From contig JBEHYA010000018.1 in NCBI GenBank assembly GCA_048498415.1, positions 1 through 26,401 of the forward strand: a stretch of 26,401 nt of DNA. The letters run 5' to 3'. How positions within the stretch are numbered: position 1 is the first letter of the stretch; the number at the start of each line of letters is the position of its first letter. The DNA is from JBEHYA01 sp048498415. Its GTDB lineage: Bacteria > Pseudomonadota > Alphaproteobacteria > UBA9219 > RGZA01. This document shows, one piece after another, positions 6,817 through 17,600 of this stretch. The position numbers were made by a program, and so were the translations under genes. A model generated the notes under the pieces. That model did not search any database. It worked only from the letters and a program-made list of their open reading frames with translations, and was not told the DNA's origin.

Positions 6817-9474
6817 ATGAATCAGCCCAAAGTTCAAGCCGCGCTGGCCTTCGATTTGCCGGAAACCCAGCCGGCTCAGACCCCGATGATGCAGCAATAC
6901 TGGGCGCTTAAAAATGCGCATGCGGATTGCCTGCTGTTTTTCCGCATGGGCGATTTCTATGAATTGTTTTTCGAGGATGCCGTAAAGGCCGCGCCGATTT
7001 TAGACGTGGCGCTGACGCGGCGCGGCAAGGAACAGGGCGAAGACGTGCCGATGTGCGGCGTGCCGGTGCATGCCTATGAAGCGTATATTCCCAAATTGAT
7101 TGAAGCCGGCCTGCGCGTTGCGATTGCCGAGCAGATGGAAGACCCGGCAACGGCCAAGAAGCGCGGCGGCAAGGCGCTGGTGGAACGGCAGGTAGTGCGG
7201 GTGATGACGCCCGGCACCCTTACGGAAGAACAGTTTTTAGATGCGCGCGGGAACAGCTATTTAGCCGTGCTGGTGGAAGCGCAGGGCAGCATGGCGGCGT
7301 GCTGGTGCGATTTATCGGCGGGCCAGCCGGTGGTGGAAGAAGTTAGCGATTTATCGGCGTTTCTTGGCCGCCTACAGCCGGCGGAACTGGTGCTGAGCGA
7401 TAAGCTGGCCGCGCGCGCGGATATGCAGGAAGCGCTGGCGGCCTATACCGATATCATCACCAAGCTGCCGCATTCGCGGTTTGATGCGGCGAATGCCGCG
7501 CAGCTGGCGGCGCAGCATTACGGGGTTGGCACGCTGGACGGGTTTGGTTTGACCACGCCGGCGCTTGGCGCGGCGCTGGGCGTGCTGATTGATTATATGG
7601 CACTCACGCAAAAGCAGAAGGTGAGCATGCTCAGCCGCCCGCGCCTTGGTTTTGGCGCGAAGGCGATGATGATCGATGCGTCGACGCGGCGGAATTTGGA
7701 ACTCGCGCAAAGCCTGAATGGGGAGCGCAAGGGCTCGCTTTTATCGGCCATCGATATGACGTGTTCGAGCGCCGGCGGGCGCTTGCTGGCGGAGCAGCTT
7801 TCGATGCCGCTGTGCGATGTAGATGCGATAAACCAGCGCCTTTCGCGCATCGATGCGTTTGTGGAAACGGTGGAACTGCGTGGCAATTTGCGCGCGCTGT
7901 TGAGCGCGGCGCCGGATATGGCGCGGGCGCTGACCCGGCTTTCGCTGGGCCGCGGCAGCCCACGTGATCTCGCCGCAATCGCAGCGGCGCTGGACGTTGC
8001 GGAGAAAATGGGATTGGCGGTACGGGGCGAACAGCGCCTGCCGCAGGAGATGCGGGAGAGCAGCCAGCGCCTGAACGGGCATGATGGCTTGATTGAAAAA
8101 CTGAAAGGCGCGCTGCGCGAGACCTTGCCGCTGCTGGCCCGCGATGGCGGGTTCATTCGCCCCGGTTACCATGCCGGCCTCGATGAGCTGGTGAGTTTGC
8201 GGGATGATGGCAAACAGCTGATCGCGCAGTTGCAGGCGCGGTATGCGCAGGAAACCAAAATTCCAAGTTTGCGCGTGAAGCATAATAATGTGATCGGCTT
8301 TCATATTGAACTCACCCCCTCCCACGCCGAAAAACTGCTGCAACCCCCTTATAATCAGACGTTTATTCACCGCCAGACGCTGATCTCTGGCGCCCGGTTT
8401 TCGACGACGGAACTTTCGGAACTCGAACGGAAATTGAGTGAGGCAGAAGCCAAGGCCTTATCACTGGAGATGCAGCTGTTCGACGGGCTGGTCGCGGATG
8501 TATTGGCGAAGTACGAGAGCTTGCGCGATACCGCGAATGCCATGGCGGAACTGGATGTAAGTTTAGGTCTGGCGCAACTCTCGGCCGAGCGGCAATGGGT
8601 GCGGCCAATCATTGATGATAGTCTGGCGTTTGAGATTGAGGCTGGCAGGCATCCGGTTGTGGAAGCCAGCTTATTGCAATCGGGCGACCGGCCGTTCACG
8701 CCGAATAACAGTAATTTATCGGATGGGTCGCGGCTGTGGCTGGTCACAGGCCCGAACATGGCGGGTAAATCCACGTTTTTGCGGCAGAACGCGTTGATCG
8801 CGATTTTGGCGCAGATGGGCAGCCATGTGCCGGCCACAAAGGCGCATATTGGCGTGGTCGACCGGTTGTTTTCACGCGTGGGCGCGGCGGATGATCTGGC
8901 ACGCGGGCATTCGACCTTTATGGTCGAGATGATCGAGACGGCGCTGATTTTGCATCAGGCCACGCAGAAATCATTCGTGATTCTCGATGAAATCGGCCGC
9001 GGCACGGCGACGTTTGATGGGCTTTCGATTGCGTGGGCGGCGCTGGAATATCTGTATCACCACACGCAATGCCGCGGGTTGTTTGCGACGCACTACCATG
9101 AACTGACGGCGCTGGATAAACAGCTGCCCGCCCTGCATCTGGCGCATGCCAGCGTGAAGGAGTGGGAGGGCAAGATTATTTTCCTGCATGCCATTACCGA
9201 TGGCGCGGCGGAAAGTTCCTATGGCATTCACGTGGCGGAGCTGGCCGGTTTGCCGGAAGGCGTGATTGCGCGGGCCAAGGTTTTACTGGCGGAACTGGAA
9301 AAGAAGCAGGGCGGCGCGGTTGTGGTGGCGCCTGTGAATGCGGAAGGCTTCAAGCCCATAAAGAAAACGGATGACGCTTTAGTCAAAGCCCTCGCCGCCA
9401 TTGATCCTGATCAATTGTCGCCACGCGATGCGCTGGAAGCGATCTACCGGTTGAAGAAGATACAGATCAATTAA
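6817..9474 (+). CDS. mutS: DNA mismatch repair protein MutS
   Basis: This 885-aa ATPase recognises base mismatches and small loops and starts methyl-independent or methyl-directed repair with MutL. The mismatch-reading GDFYELF segment has the Phe47-x-Glu49 pair. The connector, lever and clamp domains follow, and the ATPase has the Walker A GPNMAGKST at 645-653, the Walker B DEIGRGTATFDGLSIAWA region and ATHYHEL. The C-terminal tail ends in the usual DALEAIYRLKK dimerisation helix. Length is normal. The ribosome site before the ATG at 6817 is weak, but the N-terminus fits the family. It is monocistronic here; glnD, its frequent alphaproteobacterial neighbour, is not adjacent. A bipartite palindromic repeat lies just beyond the stop. 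Confidence 0.98.
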   Translation: MNQPKVQAALAFDLPETQPAQTPMMQQYWALKNAHADCLLFFRMGDFYELFFEDAVKAAPILDVALTRRGKEQGEDVPMCGVPVHAYEAYIPKLIEAGLRVAIAEQMEDPATAKKRGGKALVERQVVRVMTPGTLTEEQFLDARGNSYLAVLVEAQGSMAACWCDLSAGQPVVEEVSDLSAFLGRLQPAELVLSDKLAARADMQEALAAYTDIITKLPHSRFDAANAAQLAAQHYGVGTLDGFGLTTPALGAALGVLIDYMALTQKQKVSMLSRPRLGFGAKAMMIDASTRRNLELAQSLNGERKGSLLSAIDMTCSSAGGRLLAEQLSMPLCDVDAINQRLSRIDAFVETVELRGNLRALLSAAPDMARALTRLSLGRGSPRDLAAIAAALDVAEKMGLAVRGEQRLPQEMRESSQRLNGHDGLIEKLKGALRETLPLLARDGGFIRPGYHAGLDELVSLRDDGKQLIAQLQARYAQETKIPSLRVKHNNVIGFHIELTPSHAEKLLQPPYNQTFIHRQTLISGARFSTTELSELERKLSEAEAKALSLEMQLFDGLVADVLAKYESLRDTANAMAELDVSLGLAQLSAERQWVRPIIDDSLAFEIEAGRHPVVEASLLQSGDRPFTPNNSNLSDGSRLWLVTGPNMAGKSTFLRQNALIAILAQMGSHVPATKAHIGVVDRLFSRVGAADDLARGHSTFMVEMIETALILHQATQKSFVILDEIGRGTATFDGLSIAWAALEYLYHHTQCRGLFATHYHELTALDKQLPALHLAHASVKEWEGKIIFLHAITDGAAESSYGIHVAELAGLPEGVIARAKVLLAELEKKQGGAVVVAPVNAEGFKPIKKTDDALVKALAAIDPDQLSPRDALEAIYRLKKIQIN

Positions 9475-9482
9475 GTTCATTC

Positions 9483-9569
9483 GTCATTGCGAGGCGCGTA
9501 GCGCCGCGGCAATCCATGGGGCTTCTAAACGAGAGATCGTATGGATTGCTTCGCTGCGCTCGCAATGAC
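9483..9569 (+). repeat. Bipartite palindromic repeat, family C copy 1
   Basis: The element starts GTCATTGCGAG and ends CTCGCAATGAC, with AATCCAT and ATGGATT as the inner ends of the arms. The two arms differ in the middle: the left has GGCGCGTAGCGCCGCGG, the right reads CTTCGCTGCG. Copy 2 at 18619-18707 has the same two arms in swapped order. It fills the gap between the convergent mutS and the GNAT-like gene. Confidence 0.85.
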
Positions 9570-9578
9570 AAGTCAGAT

Positions 9579-10337
9579 TTAAGGCGCGCGCTCTTCCAAG
9601 GCTAATGATCGGTATCGTTCTGTGCGGCGCGCCTTTGCATTTAACAGCGCGCGCACTTCGGGATCGTGCAATTCAAGCGTCATCTTTTCCAGATAGACCC
9701 TGTCGTACAGGTATTTCGGGAGTTCGATCGCGCTTGCGCGCGGCATGTTCACAAGCGTCAAATCATCGCGGCAGGCGGCATATTGCATCAGCACGGGATC
9801 GCTCGAAGCGGTGAGTTCCCGCATGAACATGCGGTCATGCAGCGCCCAGTGGGCGAAGCCGGCGGAAAAACCGCGCAGCGAGTCAAGGTGCATATAATAA
9901 AGCGTGGCATCCGAGCGCCGTGGCGCGGCGGCTAGCGTGGCGCCGTGGCGAAACCAGAAACGGGCGCCCATTTCACCCGCGGCGAATTTGAGGCGTTTTG
10001 CGCGGGTGCCGTCAAACGCATCGGCCATGCGCACCAGCAGCTGGCTGCCGATGCCGTTGCCGGGCGCCGCGACATTCAAACCATAAATAAGCACGTCTTC
10101 CGGGTTGTCGTAGTAATTGAAACGGAGGGTGAAGGCTACAAGGTCTTTGCCGTTTTCATCCGGGCCATGGAATTCGACGCGGTAGCCGGGATCTTCATGC
10201 GCTTTGAGGCGGAAGCTGCCGGCGGCATTCAGCCGGTCCATCAGTTCGCCGAATTCAATCCCCATTACATCGTCCCAGTCGTTGCGGGCGGTGGGCAATG
10301 AAAGCCGGGGCGACATGGGTGTGAAATCGAGCGACAT
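9579..10337 (-). CDS. GNAT-like (N-acetyltransferase fold) protein
   Basis: The 252-aa protein contains a likely acetyl-CoA-binding motif A: a strand IYGLNVA followed by APGNGIGSQLLVRMADAF at about residues 91-108, matching the (Q/R)xxGxG/A loop and helix of GNAT enzymes, then the KRLKFAAGEMGARFWFRHGA region typical of the next strand and helix. No substrate can be named. The C-terminal 100 residues are Arg-rich and do not resemble a known domain to me. I place the start at the ATG at 10337 (MSLDFTP), because a TGACGT-16-TATACA promoter-like pair lies shortly upstream. An upstream ATG at 10445 (MAYK) or a TTG at 10457 would extend the frame and cannot be excluded. The gene diverges from the 212-aa gene to the right. 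Confidence 0.6.
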   Translation of the reverse strand: MSLDFTPMSPRLSLPTARNDWDDVMGIEFGELMDRLNAAGSFRLKAHEDPGYRVEFHGPDENGKDLVAFTLRFNYYDNPEDVLIYGLNVAAPGNGIGSQLLVRMADAFDGTRAKRLKFAAGEMGARFWFRHGATLAAAPRRSDATLYYMHLDSLRGFSAGFAHWALHDRMFMRELTASSDPVLMQYAACRDDLTLVNMPRASAIELPKYLYDRVYLEKMTLELHDPEVRALLNAKARRTERYRSLALEERAP

Positions 10338-10577
10338 ATAGGTAAGGCGGCCTGTATACGAAAACGTAACTGTAACGTCATGGTAGTGGGGCAAACCGTG
10401 GCGGCAAGGCCTTTTTGGCAAGGAAAAGAATGGCTTATATGCCATGCCCCCTTGCAAGTTTTCGCGGCATGGTTAACAGTTGGCTCTCGTCAATGCTTTA
10501 TTATGGCCTTTGGGTTAGGGTATTTTTTCTGATCCAGCGATGTTCTTATATATGTCTTCTCTTACGGTCTGTTCCTG

Positions 10578-11216
10578 ATGAATCTTAAATGGCGAGACCT
10601 GCCGCGCGCCGAAGGCACGCGCATCATTACCGCGATCAACCCGTTTCTGGGCGAATACGCCCTGCCCGCCGGCACAAGTTTAGTGCGCGTGGCCAAACTT
10701 TCCTTTTATGTGAACTATCAGTTCTACGAACTCGTCGACATCCGCGAGCAGCAGCCGAAAAGCATGTTCGCGCTGCATAACCCGCAGGGCGGCGAAGACT
10801 CAACCTTTGTTCTGGATTGGACGAACCGCCCGATCTACACCGCCAACGAACATGACCCGATTAACCTTAAAGCGGAAAATATCGGTGATTATGTCAGCTT
10901 CTTCTTCGCCTGCGTGCAGGGCCCGTATGGCCCGATGACGGTGGTGGAAAATCTGGATACGCCGCCGGACGCCGCCGAAGATGTGCGCCAGGCGATCAAA
11001 GACATCATGAAAATGACGCCGCCGCGGGTGACGAATGTGGACCGCACCACCGGCACCTTCACGGTTTATGCCGGCATGCTGTTCAAGGACTGCATTTTCA
11101 AGACCAAGATGGAGGTCAGTTCGAACGGCCTCATTCAAATTCTCGACCATGAACTGGCCATTGGCGGCCTTAACGATGGCGAGAAGAGCAGCACGGCGAG
11201 CGCTTCGCTGAGCTAG
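10578..11216 (+). CDS. Hypothetical cytoplasmic protein, 212 aa
   Basis: I cannot assign this protein. It is soluble, without signal peptide or membrane segment. The first half looks beta-rich with aromatic strands (LSFYVNYQFYELVDI around residues 43-57, YVSFFFACVQGPYGPMTVVE around 108-127). After a helical DAAEDVRQAIKDIMKM the C-terminal part is again beta-rich (GTFTVYAGMLFKDCIF). The tail is Ser/Ala-rich. The ATG at 10578 directly follows CTGTTCCTG with no clear ribosome site, and no better start is seen downstream near it. It lies 432 bases upstream of the giant coiled-coil gene on the same strand, with a palindromic repeat between, so co-transcription is uncertain. Confidence 0.7.
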   Translation: MNLKWRDLPRAEGTRIITAINPFLGEYALPAGTSLVRVAKLSFYVNYQFYELVDIREQQPKSMFALHNPQGGEDSTFVLDWTNRPIYTANEHDPINLKAENIGDYVSFFFACVQGPYGPMTVVENLDTPPDAAEDVRQAIKDIMKMTPPRVTNVDRTTGTFTVYAGMLFKDCIFKTKMEVSSNGLIQILDHELAIGGLNDGEKSSTASASLS

Positions 11217-11248
11217 ACTGCTGTTTTTATTCAATAACTTATCTTTTG

Positions 11249-11334
11249 CCTCATCCCGCACGTGATGCGGGATCCATCGGGCCGCCTGGCCGATATGGAT
11301 CCCGGATAGCCGCTTTGCGGCTTCCGGGATGAGG
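11249..11334 (+). repeat. Palindromic repeat, family B copy 1
   Basis: The outer ends are CCTCATCCCG and CGGGATGAGG, and the inner arm ends are GGGATCCAT and ATGGATCCC. The left arm is a hairpin (ATCCCGCA/TGCGGGAT), the right arm another (CCGGA...TCCGG with inner AGCCGC/GCGGCT), and a small ATCGG/CCGAT stem lies between them. Copy 2 at 17684-17796 has the same frame of ends. Confidence 0.75.
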
Positions 11335-11648
11335 CGCGGGGCCTAATCCATTAAAAATCTTTCATGGCAAGCAGAATGAACTTTCTGGCTGGCCGTTTCG
11401 TGTGCCCGAATCGTTCACGAGAACATTCGGCCACTTTCAAGCCCGGAAATAATTTCGCCCGCGACTCCGATTCGCATACGGGGGCCAAAAAAATATTCAC
11501 AGGCTAAATGACTAACCCTGCAAGAAAACATTTCAAATTTCATTCGCCGTGCTGCTACAGTGACCGGCAGATTCGGTGGGACGTTTATAGAGAGCGCTAC
11601 CCTCGTTTTCTGACCTGTATTGATTTTTGATTCTTGTTTGAGGCTCCT
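11335..11648 (+). other. 314-base noncoding region before the giant coiled-coil gene, with hairpin at 11406-11430
   Basis: No gene is seen here. The strongest structure is a stem of CCGAAT and GTTC pairing with GAAC and ATTCGG across an ACGA loop, with one bulged C. The part near the gene is AT-rich (for example 11490-11545 and 11616-11638) and presumably holds the promoter, but I see no convincing -35/-10 pair. Regulatory function of the hairpin is inference. Confidence 0.5.
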
Positions 11649-14600
11649 ATGGCGAAAAAGCCGACTCCTCCCGGTTCATCCAGCATTCCTTCGAAAAAGA
11701 AAGCGCCGATGACGCCGCCGCAGGTGCCTTCACCCAAAGACATTTTTGGTGAAGCGGGGCCGGCCCCCGCTTCTGTCGCCCCGCAGGCCGCCGCGCCGCA
11801 ACCCGCGCCTGAAACGCAAGCGCAGCCACAGCAAAATACCGCGCAAAATAATCCGCAAAATGCGCAAGGCCCGGCGGCTGCGCCGCGTGCCACGATTGGC
11901 ATGCCCGAGCCCGAACAATTCCGCGAAATGCCGCCCTTGCGTGCCGCCGCGCGCGCCAACGATCCCGTGCGCCGCATTATCGGCGCCACGATTGCCGATG
12001 CGCCGCCGCGTGCCAACGATAACCCCGGCGCCTGGCCGTTCTGGACGGGCCTGGGTTTATCCGCCGCGTGGTTCCTGGTGGTGTTCTTTGTGGTGATGAA
12101 TGCGAGCGGCAAAATTGCCGGCATGCCGATCACCAGCGTGGCGCTGGGGATCTCCGGCGTGCTCGCGCCGGTGGCGTTCATGTGGATGGTGATTGCGTAT
12201 CTGCAGCGCGCAAGTGACATCAAAGCGATGACGGAGCCCTTGCGCCGCCAGCTGCAGATGATTGTTGGTACCGGCACCGCGGCGGAAGGCCGCGTGCGCC
12301 GCTTCAATGAAGCTTTGGAAAAGCAACTCGAACTCCTTCGCCAGTCGGGCGATGGGTCGTACGATGTGTTGCAGAACGCCATTCAGGTTTTGCAGGAAGA
12401 AGAAAAAGCCATTCATGCGCTGGCGGAACGCAGCGGCAAGGAAATCGGCCGCGTGGCCGGCATCGTGCGCGATAATTCGGAAGTGCTGGAAGATTTGCTG
12501 CACGATAACCGCGAACGCTTCAATGACCTGTCGGGCAAGATTGCCGGCAACATTGCGACGCTGGATAACCGCGCGAGCCAGGCCTCTGATCGTTTGGGCG
12601 AAGTGGTTGACCGGATGCACACGCTTGTCGATCAGTTCAAGTCGATTGCTGACGAAAAGCTGACCAAATGCGCGGATATTTCCGAGAAAATGAGCGAGCA
12701 GGAAACGCGCACGCAGGAAGCGGCGAACCGCATGACCAAGATGCTGGAAGGCGCGCGTTCGGGCGCCGATGAACTGAACCGCATCATGGCAAGCAATCAG
12801 GACATTCTGGATGAAAGCGGCTCACGCCTTGTTGGCCGCATGACCGATGTCACGACCAAGCTGACCGAATTCACCAACGCCACCGACGAGCGCGAGCAGA
12901 AGCTGGCCGATAAGAGCCGCAGCCTTGCCAACACGCTGGCGCGCGAAATCGCGACGCTGGAATCGCTCACGGGCCGCATGGAAGCGCAGATTTCCGCTGC
13001 CAATGAAGGTCTGGGCGCACAGAGCGAAGTTTTGGAACTCCGCCATGGCCGTATTGCCGAACAGGCCAGCAGCCTGATGGCGAATTTGCAGGGCACGATG
13101 CGTGCCTTGGAAGAAAACGCCGACAGCGTGTTTGCCAAGTTCAATGGTTTCCGCGAACACATCGCGCAGCAAAGCGAACGCGTGATGACGCAGTTCAATC
13201 TCTCCAGCGATAACTACACCGGCGTCGCCGGCCAGCTGGATAGCATCAGCCGCAATGTGGTGGAGCGCATCAGCGCCATCGGCACGCAGCTGGAAGGCCA
13301 GGTGGAAAACATCGCCCGCAGCACCGAACGCGCCGCGGAAGCCAGTGGCCGCGCCGGCCAGAGCGTGAACAACGCCATGCAGCAGCTGGAACTCATGATC
13401 GGCCGTATTTTCGACGCCGAAATGCGCGCGACCGAGAGCACCGGCAACATCACGGGCGCCTACGACAAGGCGCTGCAGGGTCTAAATGAAAAGACCGCGC
13501 AGATTGGCGATGCGGCGAACGCGCATATTGCGCGCCTTGCCATCACGCATGACGAATTTGAAAGCACGGCGCAGCGTTTGGCGGAACAAGCCCGCACGAC
13601 CGAAGGCACGTGGCAGTCGCTGGTGTCAGCTTCGGAAAAGCAGCAGGAAATTCTGCGTGAAGGCCTGCGCTTAGGGATTGAAGAAGCGGTCGCGATGCTG
13701 AACGACAGCGCCTCCGCGATCGAAGGCGCGCGCGATGACATGCACCGCCACATTGAAAGCAGCATTACGCGGAGCCAGGATTTAGCGGAACACATTGCGC
13801 GTATCGGCAATGCCGCGGGCGCGCCGTTTGATGCGGCCGTGGCCAAAGTGCGCGCGAGCGTGAATGAAGGCGAAGCGCAGCTCAGCCATTTTGCCAATGT
13901 TTTAGAAAAGAACGCGGAAGCGGTGAAGGCCGCGACCGAGAAGCTGACCACCAACGGCGAACAGGCCGGCCACAAGGCGGCGGAAGCGCTGGCGGGCCTT
14001 GATGCCGTTTCGGCCCGCATGGAAGCCATTCAGCACGACAGCATGGAATCGACGCAGGAAGTGCTGCTGCGTTTAGACCGGTTGGTCGCGCAGCTGCAAA
14101 GCCGCATGAGCGATCTGTCGGGCACGGCATCGGAAGAACAGAAGAAGCTGGCGGAAAGCGTCAAGCATCTGTCGTTCGATATTAACGGTCTTATTCACGA
14201 CAGCCAGACGGCCGAAGCGCGTATTCGCCTGGCCGCGAGTGTTCTCTCTGAACAGGCCTCGGGCGTACGCGGCCAGCTGGAAACGCAGGTCGCCGCGGTG
14301 GAAGATGTCACGCGCCGTTACCATCAGTTTGCGGAAGTCAGCCATTCGGGTTTTGAAGAAAAGATGCAGAGCCTGGGTGCCAGCATTTCCGGTGCGAGCA
14401 GCAACCTCGATCATTTAGCCGTGGCGATTGACGGCCGCGTGCAGCAGCTCGGCATCGTGCAGAACCAGTTGCAGGATAGCGGGCGCATGCTGGATTCAAC
14501 CACGCAGGCTGCCCTCGATCGGTTGTCGGTCTTCACGCATGCTTTAGTCGCGGCGCAGACCACGACCCAGGAAACGGCGCAGAGCGTTTATGCGCGTCTT

Positions 14601-17600
14601 TCCGATATGGAAGGCCAGTTCAAGCGCCAGATTGAAAATGTCAGCGAAGGCAGCGAGACGATGGCGCAGAGCATGCGTCAGGCGGTGGCTGACCTCGTTG
14701 AACAATCGGTGGGCTTGGCGGCCGCCAGCCAGCAGGCGGAAGCGCGCGTGGCCACGTTAGCGGGCGCGACGGCCGAACTGCAAAGCCAGGCGCAGATCGT
14801 GCGCATGGCGATTGAAACGGAAGCCAGCGCCATGCAGAACCGCATGGGCGGCGTGCTGGCGCAGATTGAAAGCGCGTGTGTCGGTCTGGAACGCAGCGCC
14901 GTTATTGCCTTTGACCGCACCGAAGGCATGGCCAAGCGCTTTGACAAGGTCAGCGATGCCGCGTTCGGCATTCTGGGCGAAAGCGCGATGCAGATCGGCA
15001 AGCTGGCCGATCAGGCCGTGACCAAGATCACGGATGTGAACAAGGCGATGGGCGAACAGATTGTGGGCCTGACGTTTGCGGGCGAACATCTGGGTGAAAT
15101 CAGCCGCGAAGTTTCCAAGAGCCTGACCGATAATGCCGGCGTGCTCAGCCGCCTGTCGGGCGAAGTGGGCGCGACCGGTTTCTATGCGGCGGAACAGCTT
15201 TCCATGCAGGTCATGGGCCTGAAGGTGGAAGCCGATACCATGCTGGAGCGCTTTGATTTGCTGGGCCGTGGTTTGGCCCGCCAGTCGATGAGCGTTCTGG
15301 ATATTTCGGACATTCTGCAGCGCGATACGCAAAAACTCACGGCTTCGATTGCCGCGGCGGAAGGCGTGGCGCGCACGGCGCGTCAGGCGATTCTGGCGGA
15401 AACCGCGGAATTCCGGAATGAAGTCGCGAACGGCGCGCAGAACATCACGATTGTGGGCGATGCCCTGCAGCAGCGCGGCGATTTCGCGATCGCCATGGTG
15501 CATCAGATGGCGCAGCGCTTCACGGAAGCCACGCAGCAGCTGAAGGGCCAGTTCGAGACGCAGGCCGAACGCGTGAAGACGATCACGGATGGCGCGCAAG
15601 GTCACTTGCGCGAGCTGGGCGACGTGCTGACCGAACAGGCCGGCAAGCTGGGCGATACTACCTCGAAGCTCGGTTCATCGGGTCAGGCTGTTGGCGAGAC
15701 GCTGGAGAAGGCGAACTTCCTGTTGCGTAATCTTTCGGGTCAGATCGACCGCATGAAGGGCAGCGCCGCGGAAATCAGCGACAGCTTTATTGCCAAGCTG
15801 GAAAGCCGCATGACCGGCTACGAAGCGGAATTGAAGGGCATGACCGCGCAGGCGGGTGCCAGCATTGAAGACCTGGCGGAAAAAGCGCGCAACGTGAACG
15901 CCGAAATGCAGGCGGATGCGAAGACCGTGGCCGACCATATTCTGGCCATGCTGCATGATATGAGCCGCGACGTGGCGGGCAACATGGGCGATGCCGCAAC
16001 GGCGGCGAGCCAGGCGGTGGCCCAGCTTAAAGCCGATAGCGCGGATTTAGGTGCGGCGCTGCGCCGTGACGCGGAAGAAGCGATCACGGGGCCGGCCAAG
16101 CAGCTTTCTGACTTCCACAACCAGTTCCGCGAAACGTTTACCAGCATGGCGGCCCAGATTTTGGGTCATTTGCAGCAGGTACGCGATAGCGGCGTGCAGA
16201 TCGTGGCGGAAATCCGTTCCGGTGCGGCCAGCGGCGCCGATCAGGCGGCGCAGGTGATGAGCAGCCTTCGCACCACCGCGGAAGGTGAAGTGCGCCGTTT
16301 GACCAGCGGCATCGAAGAGACGATGCGCCAGTTGAACGCCATCACGTCCCGCATCGGCGACGAAATGGCGGGCAGCAGCGATGCCGCGCAGCAGCAATTG
16401 CTGGATACGCTTTCCCGCGTGAAGCGCGACATGCAGGGCGAGATGCAGAATCTGGTGAGCCAGGCGAGCAACGCGCTGGGCGATATGCAGAATACCTGTG
16501 ATGAACTCACGCAGCATCTGGCGGGCGCTTCCGCCGATGTGCTGCGCACCACGCAGGAATTCGGCCGCATGAACCAGGCGATCAGCCATGACGCGCAGAA
16601 CATTAATGCGACCATGACGGCGACTAACTCCTTGCTGCAACGCAGCCAGGCGACGCTGTTTGACGTGGCGCAGAAATCGGGCGATGCGCTGGGCCTCTTT
16701 AACCAAACCGTTGAACGTCAGGCGGAAAGCCTGCAGATGCTGCAATCGCAGTTTGCCGAGACGGCTTCCAACATGGCGGAGACCGATCAGCGCATGAACG
16801 CGCTCAAGAGCGGGTTCCAGCATGTGATGTCGGATCTGATGCAGCAGCTGAACACCGGCATGCTTGGCCTTGGCCAGCAGATTCTGGATGTGCGCCGCGA
16901 AGCCACCGGCGCGATTGGCGATGTCAATTACGGCACCGAAAATCTGGCGCAGCAGAAGCATGCGATTACGTCGCAAGCTGTAGCACTCGCCAATGCGTTG
17001 GCGCAGCTGGAACAGGTGAACCGCACGCTGGCCGATAACATGCGCGCCAGCGTTGCCGATACCACCCAGCAGGTCGAGAAGTTTGAACGCCAGACGGAAC
17101 GCGTGCGTCAGGCGAGCGAAACGACGGGCCAGTGGGTCACCAGTCTGGGTCAGCATATGCAGAACCAGCTGGCGCAGATCAGCCGCGAAATGGAACGCAC
17201 GGTCGGCACCATGGGCGCCGCCAGCCGCACGCCTTCCGCTACTTTTGCCGCACCGGCATCGAGCTTTGCCCCCGCGGCAACGCCCGCCCCGGCCCCGGCA
17301 CCGGTCGCAGCGCCCGCTGCGGCCAGCAAGCCCGGCTTTACCAGCAGCTATGCGGCCCCGGCGGCAAAGCCCGTGGAAGCCGCGAATGATCCGTTGCAGA
17401 AGCTGCGCGATATGGCCAAGGCGAATGAAAAGCCGGCAGCCACGGCGCCGAACTATGCGGCACCGACCTATAAGCCGGCGACGGCTGCGACGCCGGCCAA
17501 GCCGGCCGCCGCCAAGGCGGATACGGATCTGATCAATTCGCTGAGCCAGATCATCCAGCAGCTGGAAGATACGGCGGGCGGTAAAGATACGGCCGAGGCG

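Noticed and set aside
11406..11430. LexA/SOS box
   Set aside because: The GTTC-N4-GAAC orientation does not match the alphaproteobacterial direct repeat GTTC-N7-GTTC or the Gram-positive GAAC-N4-GTTC box.
14757..15605. 282-aa minus-strand open frame inside the giant gene
   Set aside because: It is a His/Arg/Leu-rich mirror of high-GC coding sequence on the plus strand, with no family resemblance; the same applies to the long minus frame at 16047-17156.
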